A DNA stretch of 64,000 bases from Panax quinquefolius (Eukaryota > Streptophyta > Magnoliopsida > Apiales > Araliaceae): NCBI GenBank assembly GCA_020205615.1, contig JAINUW010000077.1:1-64000 (forward strand), written 5' to 3'. Shown here piece by piece: positions 31,596 through 44,039 of this stretch (the first letter of the stretch is position 1; every line of letters begins with the position of its first letter). The notes under the pieces were generated by a model. That model saw nothing but the letters and a program-made list of their open reading frames with translations. It had not been told where the DNA came from and did no database searches. The position numbers and the translations under genes are program-made.

Positions 31596-32654
31596 CAAAC
31601 ACAGGCCCCTCCATCCGATATTCCCTCCTCATCCACAAATGAATACTTCAACCTTGATCTTTCCCTCTACTCATTACAAGATCAATACAAGAGAACACCC
31701 CCTCCTCCACACATTCCCCAACTCAGTGAACTTCTTTCAGAACTGCCCACCAAAACCAATTTGTCAGACGAGTCAAAGAAAGTGATCAAGGAAATCGATG
31801 ATAGTCTTGAAGCACACACTGAACTCATTCAAATGAGACTAACAAAAATGATCAGTGCTGCAAATAGTCTCCCAAGCATCCTAAGCTCTGAGCTCACAAA
31901 GAAACTTAGGGTGATCATCAAGGAAATGATTTAGAGCATAAAGGACAGGGATGAGATCCACTTTCTCGCAACCCAAAGACACAGGGATGCTGTTCTTGTC
32001 TTACAGACCACTCAAGAAGCTCAGAATAAACTTATGATGGAGAGCTTCATCAATCTGCAAACTGCCATAAGAGAATTCCAATAATTTTACGTCAACCAAA
32101 GACAGTAGGCTGACAATGTTCTAGCCGTCCTCCAACAAAGGGAAGCTCTATCTGATGCTCTGATCAAAGAAAATCGAGAGGACATTGCTCAAACTCAAAG
32201 TCAACTTAACGAGCTTGTCCAAGGAATGACTCGCCTTTCAGAAGACATTCGAACCCTTGATGCTGACATAAAGGGGGAGAATAAAGGGAAAGGAGATCAA
32301 GGCGGTAAGGGCAGAGGCAGAGGCACTTTCTTTGCTTAATCATCAAGGAGTCCTCCAAGGCAGTATCATCAACAGACTCCACGATCTGGCCATCATACTC
32401 AACGATCTGATGATGAACCAATTATCATGGCGCAACCATTAAGAATTCAAAGGCCTTCTCCCAGCTCACACGAGGTGACCACAACAGGCCTAAGAATGCC
32501 AATTGGAGATCCTGCATTCATGAATAGGCACGATCATAATGAAAGACTTAGTCAAAGTGAGCTAGAAGAAATAGCACGAAGAGATGAAGCTAGTAGGAGA
32601 AGAAGAGCTGAGGAATATGCAAATCCTCCGAGAAGAAAAAGGCAAAAGAAATAG
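31488..32654 (+). pseudogene. Env-like ORF, C-terminal part
   Basis: One frame runs through this stretch and ends EEYANPPRRKRQKK then TAG. It has a Pro/Ser-rich segment (TPPPPHIPQLSELLSELPTK), a long helical, probably coiled-coil section (DESKKVIKEIDDSLEAHTEL; LIKENREDIAQTQSQLNELV), a Gly/Arg-rich patch (GGKGRGRG) and a basic tail. Four stops interrupt it (about 31932, 32082, 32107, 32338), each one C-to-T step from a Gln codon, with no frameshift. Followed by a 3' untranslated stretch and polypurine tract. Confidence 0.6.
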
Positions 32655-32850
32655 AGATAAGTTAAAACTCAACTCTTATTGATGTAACTAAGTTTAAATG
32701 TAATATCTATCCCCAAACATCAATAAATTCATGTTTATTCTCTAGAAATTTCAGATGCTCACTGAAATATTAAGTCATATTTACTTTGCTGCACTGCATA
32801 TAGAATTTGATAATCATGACAACAAATCTCCTTGGTTATGTTAACATCAA

Positions 32851-32862
32851 ATAGGGGGAGAT
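32851..32862 (+). other. Polypurine tract of the copia element
   Basis: ATAGGGGGAGAT directly before TGTTGGAAGAATGC of LTR 2. The 200 bp before it (32655-32850) is A/T-rich and non-coding. Confidence 0.85.
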
Positions 32863-34384
32863 TGTTGGAAGAATGCGTATCTTGATTTGATGTTTAAAGT
32901 AAACATTCATGATTATATGTGAAGTCCTTCAATGAATATATGTACAAGGACTTAGTGATAGATCAAAATTGTTAGGTTGATCTAAGCTTTCAATGTTCAT
33001 CATTCTATAAATGAATGTATAGATAAAGAGATCAAAGATGTTAGGTTGATCTATATCTTGAAATATAATAGATAGGCTTCAAACAGATTTACTGTCTAAT
33101 GAGCTGAGCAAGAGTTTGCAGAAGCCAAGGCAAAATCGTAGAGCATCAAGGATCGTAGTATGACTACCTTGAAGGGCCTCTCCAGAGATCGTAGAGTGGT
33201 TCAGACGTTTGCCGAAGCCAACTCAGAGATCGTAGTGTGGTCCAGACGTTTGTCGAAGCCAACTCAAAGATCGTAGTGTGCTCTCAGAAATGTAGAGTCT
33301 GCAAGACAAGCAAGTGAAGATCGCAGTGTGCCAGCCCTTAAGAGAAATCATAGTGTTCTCGTTTGGTTGCATCAATTACCAAGGTGGGAAGACACTACGA
33401 TAAGAATCATAGAGTATTATCTGGCTGTGTCAGAAGTTGTGCCTTGATCATTTGTTCAAAGGTAAAATCTTAACAAATGTGGAATGGGTTACAAAGTAAT
33501 CACCAGTCCTAATGGCATAAAAATATCCTTAGTATGCAACAAAGAGACGTATTAAAGAAGCTAAGGAAAGGACCATGAGACAGAGGAAAACATCTTTTAA
33601 GGTGTTAGGTGAGAAAGCAGTCTGCTATGTCAGTGGGCCAAAATGCAATTCAGAAGATATGCAGAAAAGTCTCCATCAAAGATCAGAAATGTCAAACGCA
33701 TTAAATGCTTCAACGAATGGATTCAATGGGCAGATTTCAAATATCACATATATGCAAGACATCTGCAGATGATTAAACTAAGCAAGCAATAAAACAAAAA
33801 GAGAGAATACTCAACGCTCAACTCTACGATCTAGGAAAAAGAAAAAGCTTGCACAGCTACTCAGTTCTTTCAAACAAGAGCTTAACAACAACTGAGTAGC
33901 ACCAACCAAGAACTCAAAAACTACCGATCAACTGAAGTAAGGGTTCCAAGTCAAAAGGACTTGAAGAGTTCTAAGTAAACTGTGAAGAACCAAGTCTGCT
34001 GGACTTGAAGAGTTCAAGAGTGAACTAAGAAGTTCCTAGACTACTGGTCTAGAAGGAATCTGTGAGATTTAGAAAGTGTAAAAGACATTCTTAGTGAATT
34101 TCCTACTCGAGGAGTAGAAGAGTGGACTAGGAGCTTTAAGTGCTCTGAACCACTTAAAACTGATGTGTCTATTGCATTCTTCTTTTATTCGCTATAAGCG
34201 CTTTATAATCTGTTATAAACTGTCTCACTCTCATTAACTCACTATATCAAAAAGGGAGATCAAACAAACCTTAATTCTGATGTGTTTAAATCATTATCAA
34301 AACTGGCAAAGTAAAATGAAAAGAATTTTTAAATATCTATTCAACCCCCCTTCTAGATAACTATTGTGCCTCTGGGAACTAATA
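32863..34384 (+). repeat. Copia LTR 2
   Basis: 1522 bp, same family as 24018-25528, with the ATCGTAG cluster again. The end has decayed from ACTAACA to ACTAATA. It is followed by a primer site and a second gag, so it served as the 5' LTR of a second unit. Confidence 0.85.
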
Positions 34385-34437
34385 ATTGGTATCAAATCAT
34401 GTTCTATTATATAGCCTACAAAGCTGGAGTAGATCCA

Positions 34438-36573
34438 GTGGCACACTTACCAAGTGAATCAAAGACTGGAGGAGGCAACAAGCCACCTATGTGCAACAAA
34501 GATAAATTCGCCAACTGGAAAGTTCGAATGCAATCATACATGGATTCAATAGATGAAGATCTATTTGAAACTATTCAGAATGGGCCCTACATTCCTACAA
34601 AGCTTGCACCAACTACAAACGATCCAAACAGAATACAGATCTAAGTCAAAGGAGAATGGACAGACAACGAGAAGAGAGCTGTTCAACTCGACAAAAAGGC
34701 TATGATCATTTTGTTTCAATCCGTAGAAGATGATTTGTTCGAAAATGTGGTCAACAAAAAAATAGTAAAGGAGGTTTGAGAAGCACTGCTCATCATGCAT
34801 GAAGGAATGGAAGAAGTTAGAGAAAACAAACAATCTCTCCTGACACATCAATATGAAATGTTTGCACACATTCAAGGAGAAAACGTCACTGCCACCTACG
34901 AGAGATTCAACGTTCTGCTCAACACTCTACAAGCCTATGGAAAGATCTATCCAAACAAAGATCTAATCATAAAATTCATAAGAGCCTTACCAAGCAAGTA
35001 GGATGACAAAACCACTGCTATTAGAGAGTCAAAGAATCTCCATGAGATGACTATTTAACAGTTATATGGCATCCTTCTTACATACGAACTGGAGCGGACT
35101 CAACGAGCAGAAACTCTATCTGAAGGAAGAAAGAAGGATAAAGGTGTTGCACTCAAAGCAACGGAAAGCACCTCCAAGGTCAACACTGAAATTGACTCTG
35201 ACTATGATGAAGAAGATGATGAAGACTTTGCAATGCTATTAAAGAGACTCAGAAGGTTCATGCGTCAAGGCAAAACCAGCAAGCCAAAGAAAGTCAACAA
35301 CTACAGCAGCCAGGAGTAAATGAATGATCTATGCTACAATTGCAAGAAACCTGGTCGCTTCATTGCTAACTGCAATAAACCTCTAAGAAGAGAACTAAAG
35401 AAGAAATCACATTCAAAGAAGGAATACAAAGGTAACAAAAGGCCTCAGAAGAGAGACAAAGGCCTTGTAGCTGGAGGATCGTGGAGTTACTTAGACAATG
35501 ACTCAACTCCAGAATCTGGAGATGATGAAGATCCTTAAATGGAAAATATTTGCCTGATGGCCAAGAATGCAAAGGACAAACAGAACTCCAACATATATGA
35601 AGTAAGTATAGATGAGGTAGTTGACTTCAACTCTCCTGATTTAGACATTGATGATTTAAGAACTGCACTACATGGCATAACATCTGATCTGCATCAATAC
35701 ATGAAGTGGTATAGAGTTCTGACTAAGGACTATTCACTTCTTTAAAAGGAGAAAGAAAAAGTTCGAGAAGAACTGGAAACAGCCCTTCTAAGTACTGGTT
35801 CTCTCTCCAATTTTGAAGTTGAGAATAAGCTCTTGAAACAGACCAATATGCTCAATGCAAAAAGAGAGTCAAGTCTAACCTCTAAAATTGAGGAACTAGA
35901 AAAGACAATCTCTACATGGAATAAATCCTCTTCATCCATGGACTCCCTAATCTCTAGCTAGAGAAGTGTCTCTGACAGAACATGTTTAGGCTTTGGGGAA
36001 TCTACCTCAGAGCCATGTGTGGAAAAGGTAAAGGAAACTAGCACTAGTACTGCCTTAAGTTTTAGTAGAGGCATTATATTTGTGAAATCCTCACAGAAGG
36101 ATGAGCCAGTCAAACCCTGCTCTACTTATTCAATCCATATTCCAAGGAGTAAGGGATCTCATGCCGGCCTGGGTTTTAGAAAAGAGAAGAGTAACCCAGT
36201 CACTACTCACCAACCTCAAAGGATCGTAGAGTCAAGTAAGATCAACTCTACGAACCAACTGGGAAGGTACAGTAGAGGTAAGGTACACTCCTCACAAATC
36301 ATAAAACACAAGGACACATGGAAGAAGGAAAATCATCTTAACAGTAGGATGACTAAAGATCCACAAAAGTCTAAATGGAGGAAGAATTTTCACACACACA
36401 CACACACAAATATGCATCATATTAGATGTTTTGTGTGCTATAAAGCTGGTCACAAGGCTGCAAAGTGCCATTATAATTCCATGCATATGAGACCCAAAAG
36501 CAAGCAGATTTGGGTCCCCAAGGGCACTAGCAAAGTAGGACCCATGCAAGTATGGGTACCAAAATGAAGGTTT
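34438..36573 (+). pseudogene. Copia gag, second copy, full length with stops
   Basis: One frame (frame 1) runs from the site of the lost start codon (ATG to GTG at about 34438) to VWVPK then TGA at 36573, with about eight stop codons and no frameshift. Domains: UBN2-type gag core; zinc knuckle 1 CYNCKKPGRFIANC, where the His is replaced by Arg; a coiled coil (KVREELETALLSTG, NKLLKQTNMLNAKRESS); a Ser/Lys-rich region; zinc knuckle 2 CFVCYKAGHKAAKC, intact. The tail IWVPKGTSKVGPMQVWVPK is typical of SIRE-type gag-pol. The stops mostly fit C-to-T or G-to-A decay, including two lost Trp codons. Confidence 0.85.
36392..36408. repeat. CA microsatellite inside gag copy 2
   Basis: (CA)n encodes the HTHTHT run. 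Confidence 0.8.
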
Positions 36574-36627
36574 AATGTTACCACAGGAAAAGAGCTCCAC
36601 GATCACAACCTGGTATCTGGACAATGG
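36574..36627 (+). pseudogene. Start of copia protease, cut off
   Basis: In another frame the bases spell TITTWYLDNG, the start of the plant copia protease core region, and then join family-A internal sequence (TTGAGAA...GATTC). The join shares GTTGAGAA-like bases with the A copy at about 10551, suggesting a microhomology deletion. Confidence 0.6.
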
Positions 36628-37932
36628 TTGAGAAAATGATTCTTTTTCTAAGGTGTATAACAGATAGGTAGGGTATAGGTAGAGAATATAGGATTAAGTA
36701 CGAGTTCTTAAAACTCATACTTATGGTACGCTCGTGACTCATGATTATATGAAATGTTTATGAACCCCTCAACGAATTGACGCCAAAGGTCTGACTAGGA
36801 CAAGTTCTTAAACTCATATGATTGTCGAAAGTTCCTGAACTCATAAGTGTGGTAAGTTTGATGAACTGGGTATAGTTTTATGTGAATGAAGTATTGAGGA
36901 TAATAAGAATAGATGGACTGTTTAAGCAATTGACCATTAGTTGAGACATAGGTTTTCCAAGTCGTCTAGTTATGCTAGACTTCAAAATTTTTGACATCAA
37001 GCTAAATACGCACTATATGCTTTGAAAATAAATTTTATTCTCAAACACCTGGTGACTATTATGTATGTGTGGACTTCGGGCCACCGACACCTCATTACCT
37101 GTTGAGATGATAAAACAGATTTGCAATGATTTTTGAACAGTTTAAAGAATAGTCTATGCTACTTGTTTCGGCTAGACGAAAATGATTTTGAAATATCAAA
37201 ATATGTTTTATTTATGATTTATGTACCATGTAACCTGGTGCAAGAATAATAAAAAAATGACGGAGTTATAAATACAGGAATACTTTGTGTTGAATTCGAT
37301 CTAAAAATCGTTGTTCCACTATTGTATGATGTGTTCTGACAAAGTCATACAATGACAACATCCTCAAACGGGCTGTTAATACAGTACGACATCATGACGT
37401 CATTTTCAAACTTTTTTCAAAATTTTAATTTGCCAACGGGGTTTGGCTATACCTTAATATTTTGTTTAAAATTGATTATCGATATGAGTCTAAGCTATTC
37501 GATTCGGCTAGACCAACGTTTTTGAAAACTATAAGCGTTCTTTGAAAATTTTCCCGAACCAAATTGTTTTGGTGCAGAATTCTATGATAAGACTGAGGTG
37601 AACTGTGCAGATTGGATAAAATTATTCAATAGTGAGAATATTCACGAGAAATGATTAAAGTATATGTACTAGTAATAGTAGTTTACCTTCTTCGTGATTG
37701 TAAACATACTGTTAACCTTTGTAAGGAGTAGAGTACCTTTTTCTTAATTGAAATAGGTCAAGGGTAGTAATACCTGTAAACCTCAGAAGTTCATAGTCTA
37801 TATGACTCCTCAGCACGATTTCAAAATTTTTACTCTGGTGATGATTGTATTGGGTAGCATGTGATGCTATGTATGCAAGGTATAAGGTGTAAGTTGAATT
37901 TTGTGGATGAAATTCTTAGAAGAAGGGGTGAA
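36628..37932 (+). other. Internal domain 2 of A, right part, non-coding
   Basis: Matches internal domain 1 from about 10548 to 11841 and ends with the polypurine tract AGAAGAAGGGGTGAA (37918-37932). No ORF of interest. Confidence 0.8.
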
Positions 37933-40072
37933 TGTGACGACCCGAGAATTTAGAAAATTATTTAAATCTTAAAAGATTGAATTAAGGTTAAATAATAGAC
38001 CTAGACAGAAAATAAGTGAATGGATTTGAGATTTCTGGGATGGAATTTTGTGAATTTAAAAATATTTGGTGAAGGCTTGCACTATTAAGTGTATAAGTGT
38101 ATATGTTCTGTGTATATGGTCATATATGTGTACAGAATGTGGTTAAGGGTCAAGGGTTGACCAAATAAATTATATCAGTGTCCAAACTCTAATATTATAT
38201 TAAGAACGTCAACGTTCAATTAGAAAACCCTAGCGATTGATGAGAAACCCTAATACCGGCTCTAGAAACCATAATTTCAGTTTCGGGAATCTAAAACCCT
38301 AATTCGGATTACGAAAACCCTAACTTGGGATCTTAGAGACTTAAGTGTATTGATTTTAAGATTAATTAGGGTAAAGCCTAACGAACTAGTTAGAAAACCC
38401 TAATTTTAAATTTTGAAACCCTAATTATTCTGTTAGAAACCCTATGGGACCTAATTGCTAAATTAGCAATTTTAATTAGGAAATATTAATCCTAATTAGC
38501 AAGCTTGAATTATGATTAGGAAATCTTAGTATAATTAGAGAATCCTAATTATAATTTAGAAATATTAATTTTCTATTTTGAAAACCTAAATTGGAAATAC
38601 TAGAAAATTAATTTATAAAACCTTAGGGTCAAACCCTAAGCATTGGATCAAATGTCAATTTTTCCATTAAAATGGTGAGTAAAAAGACCAAAATGCCATT
38701 TTTTTTACATTCTTTAATTAGGAAGTGTGTAGATCTTGCTATATTTTGGGTAGTTCACCAACTCAATATACACCATGTGATATATATTAGATATATCAGC
38801 CATCAATTGCTAGCAAAATACCTTGAATCAAAATAAAAGTCAAAAAGTAAGAAAAAATCTCTTACTTTACTTAGCCAACTAGACAAGCCATACTCTCTCT
38901 CCAAATTTGAAAATATAGAGTGAGAGTGAGTGATCAGTTGAGATAATATCAAACTTTAACTCTCTATGATCAACAACAAAGGATCAGATTAATGTTTTAT
39001 AGAGGTATGAGCCCTAGCTTGCTAGATCTTTAAGATTGATGTTAATGTTGTTATTTGTTGGTTAGATATGTGTTAAAGGGTATCACCTAGTGATCTGGGT
39101 TGTTATAACTTAGATCCATATCATCTAGATGCATGAAAATCAAATTTTTGAAACTGATCTTGAACCCTAGAAAGTGGTCTGACAAGATAATGTCAGAGCC
39201 TCTAGATATGTCTATGTTAAGTTTATGTTAGTTTTAAGTTATAGACTTTCTCTTTGCCATGTGTACTATGATCTGAAAATGGAATCAAGGTCAGATCATG
39301 TCTAGATTTCAAGTTATAGCGATCGAACATGGTTGAATCAACCATGACTAAGCGGTTTCGGGTAACCCAGATTTCGAAAGTGTCAACAAGCGACTTTGAG
39401 GCCTCGATCTTGCTACTGACAAGTTATTTAGCCATGTTTGTGTAATGTACTGGTATTCTGGTATAAGGACTACACAAGCATGCCTTTAAATCACTTATAT
39501 CTTACCTGGAATCAAAACTATTGCTGGTCAAAGTAGGTTTGACCGTCCATTTTCTTGCATTTCTGGAAAACCCAGAAACCTTCAAGAGCCTTATTTCTGA
39601 TAAGGTTTGACCATCTTTAATCTTTCATATGTGATGTTGTTAGATGGATCTAGTGCTATGTTATTGTACCCTGACATCTCTACTAGAAGTGTGAACTCAT
39701 AGATCACACAAACAATGCCTAGAATCAAAGTTACAAAGCACCAAAGTAGGTACCACTGAAGCGCATTTCATTTTACGGAAAACTCGAAATGAAGAAGCAA
39801 TCTCAACAAGAATTTCTGGAGCCAATATCTCACTGATGTGTTGTTGTATGGACTTGAAATTTGTTTGTTATTGTAGTATTACATTAATACTACATGTATA
39901 ACACATCAAACAGCCCAGAAACTTAAGGATTTAAGAATTATGAGTGGTCAAACTAGCTACCCTGCACTTTGTCGATGAAGATCTGGGTAGGCTCAAGAAC
40001 ACTCAAGAACACCTATAATGACAGTTACATATAAGCTATAAAGATACTAGTGACACTTAATTTTTGGAAAAT
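37933..40072 (+). repeat. LTR A3, left part
   Basis: Starts TGTGACGACCCGAGAATTTAG and follows A1 and A2 through the telobox zone (38222-38640). It stops near 40072, shortly after GTGACACTTAATTTTTGGAAAATT, where minus-strand element B begins. Two patches (39315-39400, 39750-39815) differ from A1 mainly at CAG/CTG. Confidence 0.8.
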
Positions 40073-40713
40073 TCATAATCATTCTCTAACTATTTTGCAG
40101 ATATACATTATTATAATACATTAACACTATTCCACAAGTCGAGTGACCTTAACTTATACACAATTCATAAATCTAACACATAACATTATTATCACAAACT
40201 ATTACAAATTAATCTTTTAACTTTTTGTCTTTAACCTTTCCTTATATCCAAAACATTCGTCTTTATCTCATGATGTTTTATCATGATATGGCAAGAGGGT
40301 GAGCATGAAAGTTGCCAAACAAGTTTAAATACAATTTAAGGATATATCATGATTGAAAGAGTCTGAATAATAGGCTGGCTATAATTCATCAATATAATTG
40401 AGAACTAGCACGAACAAACTTTTGACTGAACAAGTATTGAACATGAACAAATATATCTGGACCAACTGGTAATGAAGGTGATCAGCCTTTCATACCTGAC
40501 TTATACATGCAATATGTACAGAGTACAATTATCCATGGCAATCAACAATGATTAACCATAAGCATATCTGAATGAAACAACTCTTAGTAGAGTTAAAGTA
40601 AAACTTGGCTGAACCGTTGATTACCGCTACGCAATTTATATCGCTTTATCCGAAGACCTAATATTATTAATATAGATCTCCAATATTAGAATAATATCAT
40701 CACAATAAAATAC

Positions 40714-40744
<31 letters not shown>

Positions 40745-41941
40745 ACACATAGAATAACCTAAATACATATACATAACCCTCGATCTACAATACACATAAA
40801 ACTTAACATCAAGTCAGACTATTTAAGTCTGAGTTAAAACTGACACAATTCTATCATCCCGACGGTCTAGTCGGACAATTATCAAGTTTAAGTTCAATTA
40901 AACTCTGCCTAAACACTAAACAATATCTTAGATAATCATATTATCGGTCAAAATAATTTTTCATAGACTTGTAAAATTTTCGGATAATTAATATCATTTA
41001 TCATAATTTTTCAATTATTAATATTGTATTTAAATGAATTAAATACCACATAATTTCTTAATCATTAATATTTATTTAATATTAAATATTAATGAAAATC
41101 ATAATAACATAATATTATAATATAATTATAATATATCAAAGTATTTTTAATACTTTAAAATCATATTTATATGATTTTTAAGCAAACTAAATTCATTATC
41201 CGATAATTGATATTAATAATAAAATATTAATATTTTCATGTCAAAATATCAAAAGTTATATTTTATAAGCTAAAATATTTTTATAACACTTAAATCATTT
41301 TTATATATGATTTTTAAATCATTAATTTATTTTTCCATAATTTATTTAATATATTTATTAAATAAACTAATTACCATTAATAATAAATTATTAATGAAAT
41401 TCATCACAAAATACTAAAAGTAATCAAAAATAACTTAAAATATTTTCTAACACCATAATATAATTTTTCATGAATTAAAATCATTTTAAAATAATTTATT
41501 TAATATTATAATTAAATAAATAAATACCTTTTATATTTCAAAATATTAAATATTTTTGAAATATACACAAAATAATTAAAAACTATTTTTAGGCTTTAAA
41601 ATAATTTTTAATAATTTATTATGTATTTTAATAATTAAAAACTATTTATTTTCTATTTTAATCATTTTAAATTAGGAAAATAAAATTAAATAAACCGTCG
41701 CTATAGGCCTTTAGCGACACATTCTGTAGTCTTAGGTGTTCTTGAGCTCGCTTGAGATCCTCATATGTCACCATCAAGGCATGAGGTTTAACCAACATTT
41801 GATCTTAGATCTAAGTGTTTTCTGGCCAGAGTAAAGTGCTTAGATTGTAGTATAAGTGTAATACTACTATCATTAATCAATTTCTTGTCCATAACATATC
41901 ATATATGAGAGATCTAGGTTCTGGAATATCATGTCAGAGCT

Positions 41942-41976
41942 GTTCTTCATTTCTGGGTTTTCCAGAAATGAAGAAC
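41942..41976. repeat. Perfect 15-bp hairpin in LTR B
   Basis: GTTCTTCATTTCTGG pairs with CCAGAAATGAAGAAC over a 5-nt loop. Confidence 0.8.
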
Positions 41977-42156
41977 GAGCTTTAAACTCCACTTTGAAGC
42001 CTCATAACTTGAGATTTGGGGTGGTTTTTTGTGTGATCTAATGGTTCTATCTTGAAGACCACATGACAGGGTACAATTATATAGCATCAGATCTGTCTAA
42101 AAACAACACGAAAGGAATATTTGATCCAGTCAAACTAGGCCACAATAACTGTTCTT

Positions 42157-42185
42157 GAACATTTCTGGAAAACCCAGAAATGTTC
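42157..42185. repeat. Second hairpin in LTR B
   Basis: GAACATTTCTGG pairs with CCAGAAATGTTC over a 5-nt loop; outer bases extend it imperfectly to about 20 bp. Confidence 0.75.
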
Positions 42186-43109
42186 TTGAGCAGTTCGGTC
42201 AATGGTGGTTTGACCACACATAGTTTTGATTCTGAGAAAGATCTGAGTACGCTAATGACTTGGAAGTGTAGATCTCATGTCAGACTACAACCTTAAAGCA
42301 ACAAAATGACCAAAGAACTTAACAGATGCAAGATCAAAGACCTAGAAAATGCTTGTCAGACAACATAGAAAAATCTGGGTTGCCCAGATTCAACTTTTCG
42401 TGTTTGGTCAACGAACTTTGACCGCTTGTAACTTACGATCTAGACATGATATGAGGTTGATTCAAGTCTCAGATTAAAGCCCTATCAACAAAGAACATAT
42501 CTATAACATAAAACACAATAAAAAGCAAACACACACAGATCTATGAGGTATTACTTATGACTGTCAGACAACTTTTCAAAGTTTTTCCAGATTTCAAGAA
42601 ATGCTCATTTTTAGCACTTTGATGTTATGGATCTGGGATTTAACAACCCATATCACTTAAAGACACCTTAATACACAACTTTAACAAATCAACAACAACA
42701 TTTAACATTAGATCTAAAGATTTACATGTTTAGGGTTTTTATACCTTTTTCTAACTTTAATCATGAATCTGACTTTGATGATCTGATCTTGCCAAGTTAG
42801 AGACTGATATAGACTTATCATATCGCACTTTCTCACTCTTAATTTCGGATTTGGAAGAGAGAGAAAGGGTTAGAGAGAATGAGAAGTAAAGTGACATTTT
42901 CTCTCTCTTTGATCTATATAATAGATATGATTCAAGATATTTGCTAGCAAGTTGTGGCTGATATTTGGACACACATCTAGGTCTAGAGTTAGTAGTGTAC
43001 CAAGTCATTTTAGGGATAGATCTACAAGCAATCTACTAAATAATGCAATAAGGGTAAACTAGTCATTTCCATACCATTTTATTTCTAGAATTGTCATTTG
43101 TTGCAAACC

Positions 43110-43775
43110 TTAGGGTTTTAGGTAGGTTTAACCCTTAGGGTTAAAACCTAAGCTTTCCATAATTCACATTTTAGGATTTCTAAATTAGGGTTTTCAAAAA
43201 TGAAAATTAACATTTTCAAATTATAATTAAGGTTTCCTAATTACATTATACTTTCCTAATCACATAAGGGCTAATACAAATTAGGATTAATATCTCCTAA
43301 TTAAGATTGCTAATTTAGTAATTAAATCCATAATTGTACATTAGGATTCTTGACAGAATAATTAGGGTTTAAAAATTTGAAATTAGGGTTTGCTAATTAA
43401 TTAAGCTTTACCATAATTACTATTATAATTAATAACACTTAAGCAATATAATCATCCTTTAAGTTCCCAGATTAGGGTTTTAAATACCCAAAATTTGAAA
43501 TTAGAGTTCCAAATTTGATATTAAGGCTTTCTAATAAGCAATTAGGGTTTCAAGTAATTAATTCGTTAGGGTTTTCCCTAATAAATTATAATTAAGGATG
43601 TTTAAACCTCATATACAACATTTAAATTAGAGAATTAGGGTTTTAAATCCCCGAATTAGGGGTTTTGATTTCCAAAAACCGAAATTAGGGTTTTTAATCG
43701 ATTTCTAGGGTTTCTTATCGACGTTAGGGGTTTTCTAACCGAACGTTGGACGTTCTCAATAATATTAGGGTTTGA
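43110..43775 (-). repeat. Telobox cluster in LTR B, 3' copy
   Basis: About ten TTAGGGTTT motifs (minus-strand AAACCCTAA) at irregular spacing; the other LTR has the same at 48850-49495. Confidence 0.7.
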
Positions 43776-44039
43776 CTCTAATAAGATTTATCCGTCAACC
43801 TTGACCTTAACCCTTAACCACATATATGTGCACACATAATACCATATTCACGAACATAAACACATATACACTTAATCCTGAATAATTCACCTAAATCCTT
43901 CATAGAATTTTGAAATCCTGAAAATTCCTTCCTAAAATTATCAAACACATACACTTATATTTTGTCTAGGTTTATTATTTGACCTTAAATCAATCATTTA
44001 AGATTTTACTAAATTGTCTAATTTCTCGGGTTGTCACAT

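Larger units (their letters stand above)
24018..36627 (+). mobile_element. SIRE-like Ty1/copia array: LTR-int-LTR-partial int
   Basis: Two LTRs (24018-25528; 32863-34384) flank a 7.3-kb internal domain. The second LTR is followed by another primer site and gag instead of host DNA, so this is a tandem unit cut short. The order gag - (pol deleted) - RNase H tail - long env-like region - polypurine tract matches SIRE/Maximus elements, which carry an extra ORF after pol. The right end stops inside the protease start at about 36627, next to family-A internal sequence. About 200 bp of A (matching 10346-10545) is missing there, so a deletion took the right end. Confidence 0.85.
40073..44039 (-). repeat. 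3' LTR of element B
   Basis: Minus-strand start TGTGACAACCCGAG at 44039. It includes a TA run near 40717-40743, an A/T-rich block (40930-41690), a GTCGCTA/TAGCGAC motif (41697-41716), hairpins at 41942-41976 and 42157-42185, and a telobox cluster (43110-43775). Confidence 0.85.

Noticed and set aside
36292..36624. Minus-strand 110-residue frame
   Set aside because: Shadow of copia gag copy 2, which has two zinc knuckles on the plus strand.
42757..43008. Minus-strand 83-residue frame, also present at 48498-48746
   Set aside because: Open in both LTRs of B only because the LTRs are similar; Ser/Lys-rich composition from a CT/GA-rich LTR stretch, no known domain.
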